From positions 1-56,666 of the forward strand of contig JAAVZE010000060.1 of NCBI GenBank assembly GCA_022791495.1: a DNA stretch of 56,666 nucleotides, given 5' to 3'. Below the pieces are notes generated by a model. The model saw only the letters and a program-made list of their open reading frames with translations, was not told the origin of the DNA and ran no database searches. The stretch comes from Eubacterium sp. (GTDB taxonomy: Bacteria > Bacillota > Clostridia > Lachnospirales > Lachnospiraceae). A program made the position numbers and the translations under genes. Position 1 is the first letter of the stretch. Every line of letters starts with the position of its first letter. This document shows positions 43,870 to 54,100 of the stretch, piece by piece.

Positions 43870-45840
43870 ATGCGCTGGTTTAAAAAATATGTGGAAAGTG
43901 GCAGGCTGTCCATGATCTATCGGATTCTGCTGGTAGTCTGGGACGCAGCATGTATCAATCTGTGTTCGTTTGCGGCGCTGTTTATCCGCTATGAGCTGCG
44001 ATGGGACCGGTTCATAAAAAGCGGTATCACTTCGGATTATCCCCAGGGATATGTGACGACACTGCAGGAGCTTATTATCATTAATACACTGATCACCCTG
44101 CTGATCTTCGCCCTGTTCCGTCTGTATAACAGCCTCTGGCGCTATGCCAGCCTTGGAGAGGTGTTGAATATTGCTGTAGCATGCGCGTTGTCTGCGGTGG
44201 TCCATTTTCTGACGGTATTTGGAACTTACCGGAGACTGCCGAGATCTTATTTTGTGATCTACCTGCTGCTTCTGTTTATTATGACGCTGGGCGTCCGGTT
44301 TTCCTACCGGATCATCCGGCTGTTGTACAACGAAAATGTTCATGGTGTAGGAATGCGCAATACGATGGTGATCGGAGCGGGAGAATCCGGCAATATCGTG
44401 ATCAATGAGCTGAAGATGAGTAAGAAACTGGACAGTAACATTTGCTGTATCATCGACGACAATAAATCCAAGCACAACACCTTTATTAACGGTGTGAAGG
44501 TGATCGGAGGCAGAGAACGGATCCTGGATGCAGCAAAGTATTTTGCCATCAACGAGATCGTGCTCGCCATGCCCAGCGCCCCGAAAAAGGATGTGAAAGA
44601 GATCCTGGAGCTGTGCCAGCAGACGGGGGCGGAGTTAAAGATTCTTCCAGGAGTATATCAGTTTGTAAATGGCGAGGCGGCGGTAGAAAAGCTCCGTCCG
44701 GTACAGATCGAGGACCTTCTGGGGCGGGAACCAGTGGAGACCAACCTGGAATCCATCACCGGTTATGTGAAAAATAAAGTGGTGCTGGTCACCGGCGGGG
44801 GTGGCTCCATAGGCAGCGAGCTGTGCCGGCAGCTGGCGGCAAATCAGCCGAAGATGTTGATCATCTTTGATGTATATGAAAATAATGCTTACGACATTCA
44901 GCAGGAGCTGCGGGCGAAATATCCCCATATGCATCTGGAGGTGCTGATCGGATCTGTGCGCAACACCAGCCGGGTGGATAAGATTTTTGAACAATACCGG
45001 CCGGATATCGTTTATCATGCTGCAGCCCACAAGCATGTGCCGCTAATGGAGGACAGCCCCAACGAGGCGATCAAAAATAATGTTTTTGGTACCTATAAGA
45101 CTGCCCTGGCGGCGGATAAGTATGGCGCCAAAAAGTTTGTGTTAATTTCTACTGACAAAGCAGTGAATCCTACGAACATCATGGGGGCTTCCAAACGGAT
45201 CTGTGAAATGATCGTACAGGGCTTGAACCGGCAGTCTTCTACAGATTTTGTGGCAGTCCGTTTTGGAAATGTTCTGGGCAGCAATGGAAGTGTGATTCCG
45301 TTGTTTAAAAAGCAGATCGAGGCAGGAGGACCGGTGACAGTGACGGATAAGAACATCATCCGGTATTTTATGACGATACCGGAGGCGGTTTCTCTTGTGC
45401 TGCAGGCAGGAGCCTTTGCTAAGGGCGGTGAGATCTTTGTTCTTGATATGGGGGAGCCGGTGAAGATCGACGACCTGGCTAGAAATCTGATCAAGCTCTC
45501 TGGATATGTTCCTGACGAGGATATAAAGATCGTTTACACCGGACTTCGTCCAGGGGAGAAACTTTACGAAGAGATTCTTATGGATGAGGAGGGGCTGACG
45601 GAGACAGAAAATGCCCTGATTCATATTGGGAAGCCAATTCAGTTTGATGAAGCTGCATTTTTTGACCAGCTGGAGCGATTGTATGAAGAGGTTTACAGTG
45701 AGGTCCCTAATATCAAAGAAATTATTTCGGATCTCGTACCTACCTATCACATAAAAGAAGAGGAACGAAGACGGGAGAAAAAGAGCCTGGATCACAAATT
45801 TACAGAATTTTATGAATCCAGCAAAAAACTTCCGCAATAA
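43870..45840 (+). CDS. Membrane nucleotide-sugar 4,6-dehydratase (CapD/PglF type)
   Basis: A protein of 656 residues. Four N-terminal membrane helices (about residues 15-125) are followed by a Rossmann-like domain (GAGESGNIV) and a C-terminal SDR domain with VTGGGGSIGSELC (about 306), HAAAHKHVPLME and STDKAVNPTNIMGASKR, where Met replaces the usual catalytic Tyr as in PglF/CapD. It most likely converts UDP-GlcNAc to the 4-keto-6-deoxy product used for bacillosamine-type or 2,4-diamino sugars. No aminotransferase follows, so the product may be used elsewhere. ATG at 43870 follows GGAGGAAGAG. Confidence 0.9.
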   Translation: MRWFKKYVESGRLSMIYRILLVVWDAACINLCSFAALFIRYELRWDRFIKSGITSDYPQGYVTTLQELIIINTLITLLIFALFRLYNSLWRYASLGEVLNIAVACALSAVVHFLTVFGTYRRLPRSYFVIYLLLLFIMTLGVRFSYRIIRLLYNENVHGVGMRNTMVIGAGESGNIVINELKMSKKLDSNICCIIDDNKSKHNTFINGVKVIGGRERILDAAKYFAINEIVLAMPSAPKKDVKEILELCQQTGAELKILPGVYQFVNGEAAVEKLRPVQIEDLLGREPVETNLESITGYVKNKVVLVTGGGGSIGSELCRQLAANQPKMLIIFDVYENNAYDIQQELRAKYPHMHLEVLIGSVRNTSRVDKIFEQYRPDIVYHAAAHKHVPLMEDSPNEAIKNNVFGTYKTALAADKYGAKKFVLISTDKAVNPTNIMGASKRICEMIVQGLNRQSSTDFVAVRFGNVLGSNGSVIPLFKKQIEAGGPVTVTDKNIIRYFMTIPEAVSLVLQAGAFAKGGEIFVLDMGEPVKIDDLARNLIKLSGYVPDEDIKIVYTGLRPGEKLYEEILMDEEGLTETENALIHIGKPIQFDEAAFFDQLERLYEEVYSEVPNIKEIISDLVPTYHIKEEERRREKKSLDHKFTEFYESSKKLPQ

Positions 45841-45842
45841 TT

Positions 45843-47012
45843 ATGAAAAAATTGGGAAAAATAATTAAAAAGATATTTATAGTAATCTTTCGGATCCTTC
45901 CATTGACAAGAGCTGTTATTTTTGAGAGTCATCCGGACTTTTCAGATAATTCTTTTGCCTTATACCAGGAATTTTTGAGGCGGGGAATTCAGCGACGGTA
46001 TCGTCTGTACTGGATGAAGACCTTTCGGGGTGGTGAAATACCAGAACTTCCCGAAGGGGTAACGGTCTTTGAAAATGAGCCCAGAGGTTTGGCAGAGACG
46101 ATCCACAGAACTTATGTCCTGAATACATCAAAGTATATCATCGACTGCAATTCCTTTGTTTACAAGCGGAGAAAGGGGCAGATTCGTATTCATCTGGGGC
46201 ATGGCATGCCGGTGAAGATAGATCTGAATTATAGCAGAAAATTTGGAGACTGTGATCAATACCTGGTGCTGTCAGCGTTTTGGAAAGAAATCTATACAAA
46301 GCAGATTCTTGTCCCGGAACAGAAGTTATGCTGTCTGGGTTATCCGAGAAATGATGTGCTGGTAAATCCGCCTTCCTGTCCAGTATGGAAGGAAGCGGTG
46401 GCGGCTTACCGCAGGGTGATCGTCTGGATGCCGACCTACCGTCAGCACCGACGGCATCTGGAGGGAGCCATGGCAAATGAATACCCCTACGGTATGCCCT
46501 GTATCCACGACAAGGAGGAGTTGGAAGCCTTTCACCGGGTACTCGGTGAGAAAAATGTCCTTGTTTTGTTTCGGCCTCATCCGGTGCAGGAACTGTCTTT
46601 GTTCCGGGACAGCGGGTTGACACATATCCGCATCGCAGATGATGCGTATCTGGGAGAATTCCAGATGACACTGTATGAGCTTCTGGCAAATTCAGGGGGA
46701 TTGATCACCGATTATTCTTCGGTGTATTTTGACTATCTGCTGACGGATCAGCCGGTGGCGCTTACCATAGGGGACAGAGAAGAGTACTTCCGGCACTTTA
46801 CCCCGGCATTTCCAAATTATAAGGCGTATATCAAGGGATTTTATATTGAAAATGCAGAGGATCTTATCCGGTTCATCCGGGATACGGCGGAGGGTACTGA
46901 TTCTGGCAGGACAGAACGAATGGGCGCAAAGGAAATGTTCCATTCTTATGTGGATGGAAGGTCAGCAGAACGGATTGTTGATATGCTGGAAGATGAATAT
47001 GGACTGCAATAG
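45843..47012 (+). CDS. TagB-like CDP-glycerol/ribitol phosphotransferase
   Basis: A protein of 389 residues, a single TagB/TagF-type phosphotransferase domain. It has LGHGMPVKIDL (His120), VWMPTYR, FRPHPVQEL and ITDYSSVYFDY, the full set of family motifs. The length matches priming enzymes such as TagB that add the first polyol phosphate, rather than the long polymerases, though some short proteins polymerise. The N-terminal 25 residues are hydrophobic and basic, suggesting membrane association. It begins 3 bases after the capD-like stop without a clear ribosome site, so translation is likely coupled. Confidence 0.87.
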   Translation: MKKLGKIIKKIFIVIFRILPLTRAVIFESHPDFSDNSFALYQEFLRRGIQRRYRLYWMKTFRGGEIPELPEGVTVFENEPRGLAETIHRTYVLNTSKYIIDCNSFVYKRRKGQIRIHLGHGMPVKIDLNYSRKFGDCDQYLVLSAFWKEIYTKQILVPEQKLCCLGYPRNDVLVNPPSCPVWKEAVAAYRRVIVWMPTYRQHRRHLEGAMANEYPYGMPCIHDKEELEAFHRVLGEKNVLVLFRPHPVQELSLFRDSGLTHIRIADDAYLGEFQMTLYELLANSGGLITDYSSVYFDYLLTDQPVALTIGDREEYFRHFTPAFPNYKAYIKGFYIENAEDLIRFIRDTAEGTDSGRTERMGAKEMFHSYVDGRSAERIVDMLEDEYGLQ

Positions 47013-47042
47013 AACGAATTTTTATTACCTTATGAAGGAGAG

Positions 47043-48989
47043 ATGAAATTGGATTACGCCAATATGAACTATATCATATATTTTGATTATGCTTCTCTGA
47101 TTGTCATGTCTGTGCTGATCATATCCTTTTATATGATAAAGCACCTGGACAATATGCAGAACCGGATGCTTAAGGTTATGCTGATAAGCCATTTTCTGGT
47201 TATTGGTATGGATATCATCAATGTGATCGGACCGAAGCTTACCCTGCCTTTTATCTATCAGATTTTGTATGGCTCCTATTTGTTCTATTTTCTGCTGCAT
47301 AATGTAACGGCATTTGCCTTTTTTTTCTATTGCTGTTTTATGGTGGACCAGTACGGTGCAGGGAAGCGGTGGCTCCAGGTTATTACCTGTCTTCCAATGA
47401 TAGGTATTTTTGTATTGGTGGCATCGAATTTCTGGACGGGATGGATCTTTCGTCTGGATGAGAACTTAAGTTATTACCGGGGAAATCTAATCCTGGTAGT
47501 TTATGCTGTTGTGCTGTTTTATGTTCTGTTATCACTTGTTATGATCAGCAAATACCGGAAAAGATTATCCTGGCTTCAGAGGGTGGTTACATATTTTTAT
47601 ATTATGCTTTGTATCGTAAGTGCCGGGGTTCAGTATTTTTATCCGAAGCTTCTGGTAGAATGCTTTGGGGTCACGGTGGCACTTATGATTCTGTTTTTTT
47701 CTACAGCGAAATTATCTGATTTTTATGACGAAGATTTTAAGGTGCTGAATCGTCATGCCTTTATGGATATTATTGACAGCAGCTTAAACTGGATCGGCAG
47801 AAGGTATCTTTTTGTGATCAAGGTTCATGATTTCCAGCTGTACCGGGTTACCTTGGGGAAGGATTTTCAAGAACGGCTGGCACAGACCATTATCCTGTAT
47901 CTGCAGGAAGCATTTCCCAAAGGGGATGTATTTCATTATACCAACAGCCAGTTTTTGCTTGCTTTTAAAAAAGATTTTGGACAGGGGACGGCAGACAGAA
48001 CTCTGCAGCGGCTGAATGAGAGGTTCAGCGGGGTATGGCAGATCGGAGATAACCAGATTCGGTGTGCTTATCATATCGGCATGTTTTCCTGGGGAAAAGA
48101 TGAAGAGCTCAATCAGCCGGGAAAGCTGAAAGAGTGTCTGGATTATATCAATGATTACTCCCGCCTCATCGATCATCCGATACTGACAGTTAAAGATATG
48201 AAGATCGGGGCGGTGGCACGAAGTCTTCTGGTGCAGAAGTTAATTCAGGAAGCGGTAGACCAGGATGGATTTGAGATGTTTTACCAGCCGATCTATTCGG
48301 TGGAGGAAAAACGTGTTGTATCGGCGGAAGCGTTGATCCGACTCAAAAATACAGAACACGGTTTCATATCCCCGGAGGAATTTATTCCTATCGCAGAACA
48401 GAATGGGCTTATTATGAAGATTGGGGAGTTTGCCTTTCGATCCGTGTGCCAGTTTATCCGGGCCCAGGGGCTGGAACAGTATGGTGTCCGTTTTATCGAG
48501 GTGAATCTGTCCGTGGTGCAGTGTATGCAGGAGCGGCTTCACAAGCAGCTCTGGGATATTATGGCGGAGTACGGAGTGGAAGCAGACCAGATCAATCTGG
48601 AGATCACGGAGACTGCCGAGGTAACCCAGATGGGGGCTTTTCAGGATAATGTATCTGCTCTGAACCAGAAGGGAATAGGCTTTTCTCTGGATGACTACGG
48701 AACCGGATACTCAAATATCGGTTTCTTATACAAATTCCCTTTTCGTATTGTCAAGATTGACAAAAGTCTTCTATGGGGGGCTTTTGAGAATGAAAAGGCT
48801 ATGATTACACTGGAGAGCAGCATTGAACTTGCCAAGCGGCTGAACCTGCAGGTGGTGGTAGAGGGCGTTGAAAATGAACAGCATCAGGATAAATTGACGG
48901 AGATGGGCTGCGATTATCTTCAGGGATATTATTTTTCCAAGCCGATGCCGGAGTCTGAGTTTATTCATTATATACAACAACAGTGTTAA
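47043..48989 (+). CDS. Membrane EAL-domain c-di-GMP phosphodiesterase
   Basis: A protein of 648 residues. Seven or so membrane helices (residues 10-225) precede a degenerate GGDEF-like region (about 240-400) without an intact GGDEF site, then an EAL domain (about 405-645). The EAL domain keeps its catalytic motifs: AEALIRL (about 430), ITETAEV, DDYGTGYSN (about 550), KIDKSL, VVEGVE and QGYYFSKPM, so it should hydrolyse c-di-GMP. It starts 30 bases after the TagB-like gene. ATG at 47043 lies close to GAAGGAG; a TTG at 47049 has better spacing. Confidence 0.9.
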   Translation: MKLDYANMNYIIYFDYASLIVMSVLIISFYMIKHLDNMQNRMLKVMLISHFLVIGMDIINVIGPKLTLPFIYQILYGSYLFYFLLHNVTAFAFFFYCCFMVDQYGAGKRWLQVITCLPMIGIFVLVASNFWTGWIFRLDENLSYYRGNLILVVYAVVLFYVLLSLVMISKYRKRLSWLQRVVTYFYIMLCIVSAGVQYFYPKLLVECFGVTVALMILFFSTAKLSDFYDEDFKVLNRHAFMDIIDSSLNWIGRRYLFVIKVHDFQLYRVTLGKDFQERLAQTIILYLQEAFPKGDVFHYTNSQFLLAFKKDFGQGTADRTLQRLNERFSGVWQIGDNQIRCAYHIGMFSWGKDEELNQPGKLKECLDYINDYSRLIDHPILTVKDMKIGAVARSLLVQKLIQEAVDQDGFEMFYQPIYSVEEKRVVSAEALIRLKNTEHGFISPEEFIPIAEQNGLIMKIGEFAFRSVCQFIRAQGLEQYGVRFIEVNLSVVQCMQERLHKQLWDIMAEYGVEADQINLEITETAEVTQMGAFQDNVSALNQKGIGFSLDDYGTGYSNIGFLYKFPFRIVKIDKSLLWGAFENEKAMITLESSIELAKRLNLQVVVEGVENEQHQDKLTEMGCDYLQGYYFSKPMPESEFIHYIQQQC

Positions 48990-49127
48990 GATACGTTTTC
49001 CAGTCGCAATCTGAATTTTGCTGCATATATTATTCATGACATCTGCCGCCCGGCATTATGATCCCGGTAACTCTGGAATCATTGTACTGGTTTTGCTCTG
49101 GGGGCAAGAAATAAAGAAAGGGTTGTT

Positions 49128-50252
49128 ATGGAAATCTATGTAGTGAGGCCGGGGGATTCTGTGGACCGGATCGCCCAGGAATTTTCTGTATCGGCAGAGA
49201 GTATCATCTGGAACAACCAGCTGGTTTTTCCCTATCCACTGGCGGTGGGGCAGGCGCTTCTGGTGGGAGAGTATGACGAGACAACAGATCCAAGGCGCAT
49301 CGATGCCGGGGGATACGCCTATACCTATATCAGTAACTGGGTTTTGCAGCAGACCATTCCTTTTTTGAACCGGCTATTTATCTTTTCCTATGGCTTTACA
49401 CTGGAGGGGGCGTTGGTCTATCCGCCCAGGGACGAGAGCTGGATGATCGGGTTATGCCAGGAAAATGAAACGATGCCAGTACTGACTCTCACTCCCTTTG
49501 GTATTGACGGCAAATTTAACAATAATTTGATCCATCAACTGGTCACTGATGACGTAGTGTCTGGCCAGCTTTTAGACAATCTGGTGTCTGTCATGCAGCA
49601 AAAGGGCTATGGTGGCATCGATATTGATTTTGAATTCATTTTGGCAGAGGACAGAGATGCCTTTACTGCCTTTGTGGAGAAAACTGTTGAGGTAATGCAC
49701 GAAAATGGTTTTATAGTTTCTGTCGCCCTGGCACCCAAAACTTCAGCGGATCAGAAAGGGCTTTTATATGAGGGGAAAGATTATGGAGCTTTGGGAAATG
49801 CAGCGGATGAGGTGCTGCTGATGACGTATGAGTGGGGCTATAAATACGGTCCGCCGATGGCAGTTGCCCCTCTGAATATGGTACGGCGGGTAGTAGATTA
49901 TGCGGTGACAGAGATCAATCCAGCAAAGATTAATCTGGGAGTGCCAAACTATGGATATGACTGGCCTCTTCCCTTTGTGCGTGGGGAGACGGAGGCGAGA
50001 ACCATAGGAAATGTGGAGGCTGTGCAGATCGCCATTCAAAACGGTGCGGACATTCGTTTTGATGATACGGCGAGAAGCCCTTACTTTGAATATCTGGATG
50101 AGAGGGGAACCGGGCATGTGGTCTGGTTTGAAGACGCCAGGAGCATTCGAGACAAATATGCCCTTCTTCCGGAGTATGGTCTCAAGGGAATCGGTGTGTG
50201 GCAGATTATGCGTTGGTTTCGGGGGATGTGGCTGGCAGAGCAGTTACCTTGA
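49128..50252 (+). CDS. LysM-GH18 peptidoglycan N-acetylglucosaminidase (SleL/YaaH-like)
   Basis: A protein of 374 residues. Residues 1-47 are one LysM domain (YVVRPGDSVDRIAQEF). Residues about 60-372 are a GH18 barrel with the catalytic GGIDIDFEF, giving D165, D167 and the acid Glu169. There is no signal peptide. This combination is typical of SleL/YaaH cortex-lytic enzymes loaded into spores, so the organism is probably a spore former. The start follows AAAGAAAGGG. The 138-base gap before it shows no clear promoter. Its 3' end overlaps the convergent TetR gene by 47 bases. Confidence 0.88.
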   Translation: MEIYVVRPGDSVDRIAQEFSVSAESIIWNNQLVFPYPLAVGQALLVGEYDETTDPRRIDAGGYAYTYISNWVLQQTIPFLNRLFIFSYGFTLEGALVYPPRDESWMIGLCQENETMPVLTLTPFGIDGKFNNNLIHQLVTDDVVSGQLLDNLVSVMQQKGYGGIDIDFEFILAEDRDAFTAFVEKTVEVMHENGFIVSVALAPKTSADQKGLLYEGKDYGALGNAADEVLLMTYEWGYKYGPPMAVAPLNMVRRVVDYAVTEINPAKINLGVPNYGYDWPLPFVRGETEARTIGNVEAVQIAIQNGADIRFDDTARSPYFEYLDERGTGHVVWFEDARSIRDKYALLPEYGLKGIGVWQIMRWFRGMWLAEQLP

Positions 50253-50781
50253 GAAGAAGTTCCTCGGCAAAGCGGGCGATTTCTTCTGTGGGTTCCTGCA
50301 GTCCGTTGTCAAGCCAGCAGCCCAACAGGCCGCCATATCCGTGGGCCAGAAAATAGTACAGCCATTTTTTCTGTGTCTCTGTGAGATGAGGAAAAAACTT
50401 CTGAATTAAAAAGGAAGCATTTTCATAGCAGACCGACAGGATTCGGGAGGCGAACTGGGGATCACCGTGGGAAGAACCTATGATCTGAAACCATTCGCCT
50501 CTTTTTTTCAGGTGTTCCAATAACTGGATGAAGCTCTCCCGGATGCTGAGCTGCTGAAACTGGGACAGGCTGTTAAGAATTTCTTCTAAAAGTTCCTGTT
50601 CTAACTTTTGTAGAAGATCAAATGCATCTTCATAATATTTGTAAAAAGTGGCGCGGTTGATTTCTGCCATTTCACAGATTTTTGTGACGGTGATCTTGGA
50701 TACGGGCTGTTCTTTCAGTAGCTGGATAAAACTCTCCCGGATCATCATTTTCGTATATCTTGTTCTCGCATCGATTCTCAT
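50206..50781 (-). CDS. TetR/AcrR family transcriptional regulator
   Basis: A protein of 191 residues. The N-terminal helix-turn-helix is SKITVTKICEMAEINRATFYKYYED (recognition helix around residues 38-47), and the C-terminal part is an all-helical ligand/dimer domain. It is divergent from the RND exporter, and its promoter -35 region overlaps a perfect inverted repeat, so it probably represses itself and controls the exporter. The exporter's substrate would be the natural inducer (inference). Confidence 0.9.
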   Translation of the reverse strand: MRIDARTRYTKMMIRESFIQLLKEQPVSKITVTKICEMAEINRATFYKYYEDAFDLLQKLEQELLEEILNSLSQFQQLSIRESFIQLLEHLKKRGEWFQIIGSSHGDPQFASRILSVCYENASFLIQKFFPHLTETQKKWLYYFLAHGYGGLLGCWLDNGLQEPTEEIARFAEELLLKVTALPATSPETNA

Positions 50782-50912
50782 TGCTGAATTTCCTTTCGTA
50801 AGCTGGTGTCATCAAACCCGGTAGTTTCCACAAATAATAAACAAATTTTCTGAAAGTGTTGCATATCTAACAGAATGTAAAATACTGTTGGTTGTAATTT
50901 TAGTTGTGAATG

Positions 50913-50941
50913 ATTATAATATAACGCTGTAAGAAAGTCAA
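50913..50941 (-). promoter_or_regulatory. tetR-type gene promoter
   Basis: On the - strand TTGACT (50941-50936), a 17-base spacer and a perfect TATAAT (50918-50913). The leader to the start at 50781 is about 125 bases. The 340-base gap between the regulator and exporter genes (50782-51121) otherwise holds the operator and the exporter promoter; I see no gene in it. Confidence 0.65.
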
Positions 50942-50969
50942 CACCTGTTTAATAACTGTGAACAGGTGT
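50941..50969. promoter_or_regulatory. Probable TetR operator
   Basis: ACACCTGTT at 50941-50949 and AACAGGTGT at 50961-50969 are perfect complements separated by 11 bases, so half-site centres are 20 bases apart, two helical turns. The site touches the regulator's -35 hexamer and lies 27 bases upstream of the exporter's -35, as expected for a local autorepressor. Confidence 0.65.
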
Positions 50970-50996
50970 GTTAACAAAATAGATACATTCTTTTTA

Positions 50997-51025
50997 TTGG
51001 CAAAAAAAAGCAGTTGTGTTACAAT
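50997..51025 (+). promoter_or_regulatory. RND exporter promoter
   Basis: TTGGCA at 50997-51002, a 17-base spacer and TACAAT at 51020-51025. Each hexamer has one mismatch to consensus. The leader to the GTG at 51122 is about 90 bases, ending in AAAAGGAGG. Confidence 0.6.
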
Positions 51026-51121
51026 AAGTCCTATCGGATTTATCCGCGGTTTTTTAGCAAAATTCAATATGTGCCAAAACCAACTTGTGCAAAAAATGCA
51101 CACGAAAAGGAGGAATAAAAG

Positions 51122-54100
51122 GTGTTACCTAAATTAAGTGTAAAGAAACCATATACGGTACTTGTGGCAGTGGTGCTTATTCTGGTACTAGGTTTTTTGT
51201 CCTTTCGGAATATGAGTACGGATCTCATGCCGGATATGGAACTTCCCTACGCCATTGTGATGACCACATATGCGGGGGCCAGCCCGGAAGAGGTGGAGAC
51301 TGCCGTTACGAAGCCGGTAGAACAGGCGATGGCAAGTATCAGTAATATGAAAGAAGTATCATCGGTATCCAACAGCAATGTTTCTGTGGTGATACTGGAA
51401 TTCAATGAAAGTACAGATATGAATGCGGCGACCATTGATATGAGGGAAAGTCTGGATATGGTATCGGCACAGTGGGATGACACCATTGGAAGCCCTACTA
51501 TTATGAAGCTGAATCCAGATATGATGCCGATCATGGTGGCTGCGGTGGATTATGATAAGATGGACAGCACACAGGTTACGGAAAAGGCGGAAAATGACGT
51601 GATTCCGGAGCTGGAGAGTGTGGAGGGGGTTGCGTCAGTCAATGCCTCCGGAAAGGTCCGCAAAAAAGTAGAAGTAATCATCCAGCAGGATAAGATCGAT
51701 AAGATGAATAAAAAGGTCAAAGATGCTGTAGAAGGAAAATTGGATGATGCCAGCAAAAAGATTTCTGATAACAAAGAAAAGATCGAGAGTGGAAAGAAGA
51801 CGCTGAATCAAAAACAGGAAGAGACAGCACAGAAACTTGCTGAGGGGGAGGCAGAGATTGCCAAAAACTCAGAAAAGATGGAAAAGACCCTGGAGACTCT
51901 CAATACCAACCTGAAAACATTGGAGTCCAAAGAAAAGACTGTCCTGGATTCGGAGAAAAAACTGAATGAAGGAATGGTGCAGCTCAGAACCCAGAAAACG
52001 CAGCTGGAGACCACGGTAAAATCCCTTACCTCTGCGAAGGACGGACTGGTACAGCTACAGACAGGACTGAATGGTCTGAATGCCCAGAAAAAAGCGCTGG
52101 AAGCCCAGATTGCAGCCACGGGAGGGAATCAGGAACTGAACATAAAGCTGGAGTCTGTCAAAGCGCAGATTGAAGTGATCCAGGCAAAGCTTAAAGAACA
52201 GGGAATCAAAGAGGAAGATCTCACTGCTAAGATCGCCGAAATTGAGTCTGGGCTTGCCCAGGCGCAGGCTGGTCTTACAAAGATCAACACAGAAGAGACC
52301 AAGCTTGTTAAGAGTAAAAAAGAGATCACTAAGGGTAAGAAGCAGATTCAGGAGGCGAAGAAAAAGCTCACAGATGCGAAGGCAAAACTGCAAAAGGGAC
52401 AGATCTCATTGGAGGAAGCAGCACAGGAGCTCAGCAAACAAAAAGTTTTGGCTGCCATCAAACTCAGTGTAGCGGAGGCAGAGGTCACAAGTGGGGAATC
52501 AAAGCTGAACGAGGCAGAAACCGCACTAAAAGACAGTACCAAAGCGACGAAAGAAAATACAAATCTTGATAAAATAATTACAAAGTCAATGGTTGAACAA
52601 ATTCTTTCAGCCGAAAACTTTGATATGCCGGCGGGATATATCGCGGAGAAGGATGCTTCCTATCTTGTAAGAGTAGGGGATAAGCTGGAATCCGATGGTG
52701 AGATTCAGGATCTGGTGATCTGCGATATGGGATTGGACGGACTGGATCCGATTAAGCTGTCGGATGTGGCAGATGTGGCAGTCACGAACAATGCGGATGA
52801 AGTATATGCCATGGTAAATGGAAATCCTGCAGTCGCGCTGACGATGGAAAAGGCGACGGGATACTCCACCGGAGACGTGACGGACCGGCTTCTGGAACAG
52901 TTTGAAGAACTGGAGGAGTCAGAAGAGGGACTTCATATCAGCGTTCTGATGAATCAAGGTGTATATATTGATCTGGTGGTAGATTCTGTGGTACAAAATC
53001 TGCTGTATGGTGGTATTCTGTCCATCTTGATCCTCCTGTTGTTCTTATGGGATCTTCGACCGACGATCATTGTGGCGTGTTCTATACCGCTCAGTGTGGT
53101 GACAGCTATCGTGCTGATGTATTTCAGCGGCGTATCCCTGAATGTCATTTCACTGTCGGGACTGGCGCTGGGAGTTGGAATGCTTGTAGATAACTCAGTG
53201 GTGGTGATCGAGAACATATTCCGTCTGAGAAATGAAGAGGGATATTCCGTGAAGGAGGCATCCATCGAGGGAGCAAAACAGGTGGCGGGGGCGATTCTTG
53301 CCTCTACATTGACGACTGTGTGCGTGTTTGCGCCTATTATATTTACCGAGGGAATCACCAGACAGCTCTTTACGGATCTTGCTCTGACACTGGCGTATTC
53401 GCTGCTTGCCAGTCTGGTGGTGGGACTGACACTGGTGCCGGCGATGTCCCAGGGAATGCTCCGCAGAACGAAGGAGCACAGGGGGAGATTTCTTCCCAAA
53501 GTTCAAAATGCATATGGAACACTTTTATCAGTCCTTCTGAAAAAAAAGATTTTGGTATTTTTGGGCTCCTTTATTCTGCTCGTACTTTTTGCAGTGTTGT
53601 CAGCATCCAGGGGAACGACCTTTATGCCGGATATGGAAAGTACCCAGATGACTATCACCGTGTCGCCGCCGGAGGACAATAAGGCGATGCCAGAGAGTGA
53701 TCTTCAGGAGATGTCCACAGAAGCGATGAACAGGATCCTTGAAATCGATGGGATTCATACCGTGGGCGCCATGTCCGGAGGTGGAACCATGTCCATGATG
53801 TCCGGTGGAGGAAATGCTGTATCCATGTATGTGCTTCTGGATGAGGATACCCCCCACTCCAATAAGGACTTAAAGAAGGAGATTGAGCGCAAGACGAAGG
53901 ATATCGCCTGTGATATCGAAGTCAATACGTCAGCTATGGATATGGGATCCATGTTTGGTTCCGGCATCACTCTTCAGATCAAGGGAAAAGATCTGGATAA
54001 ACTCCAGAAAATATCCGAAGAAATTATGGCGAAGGTAGAGAAAATAGAGGGGATCGCTGAGGTTTCCAACGGGATGGAAGAAGGCAATAAAGAGTTTCGT

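Noticed and set aside
50782-51121. A riboswitch or small RNA in the TetR-exporter gap
   Set aside because: I see only two promoters and an operator; no recognisable riboswitch core or terminator is present.
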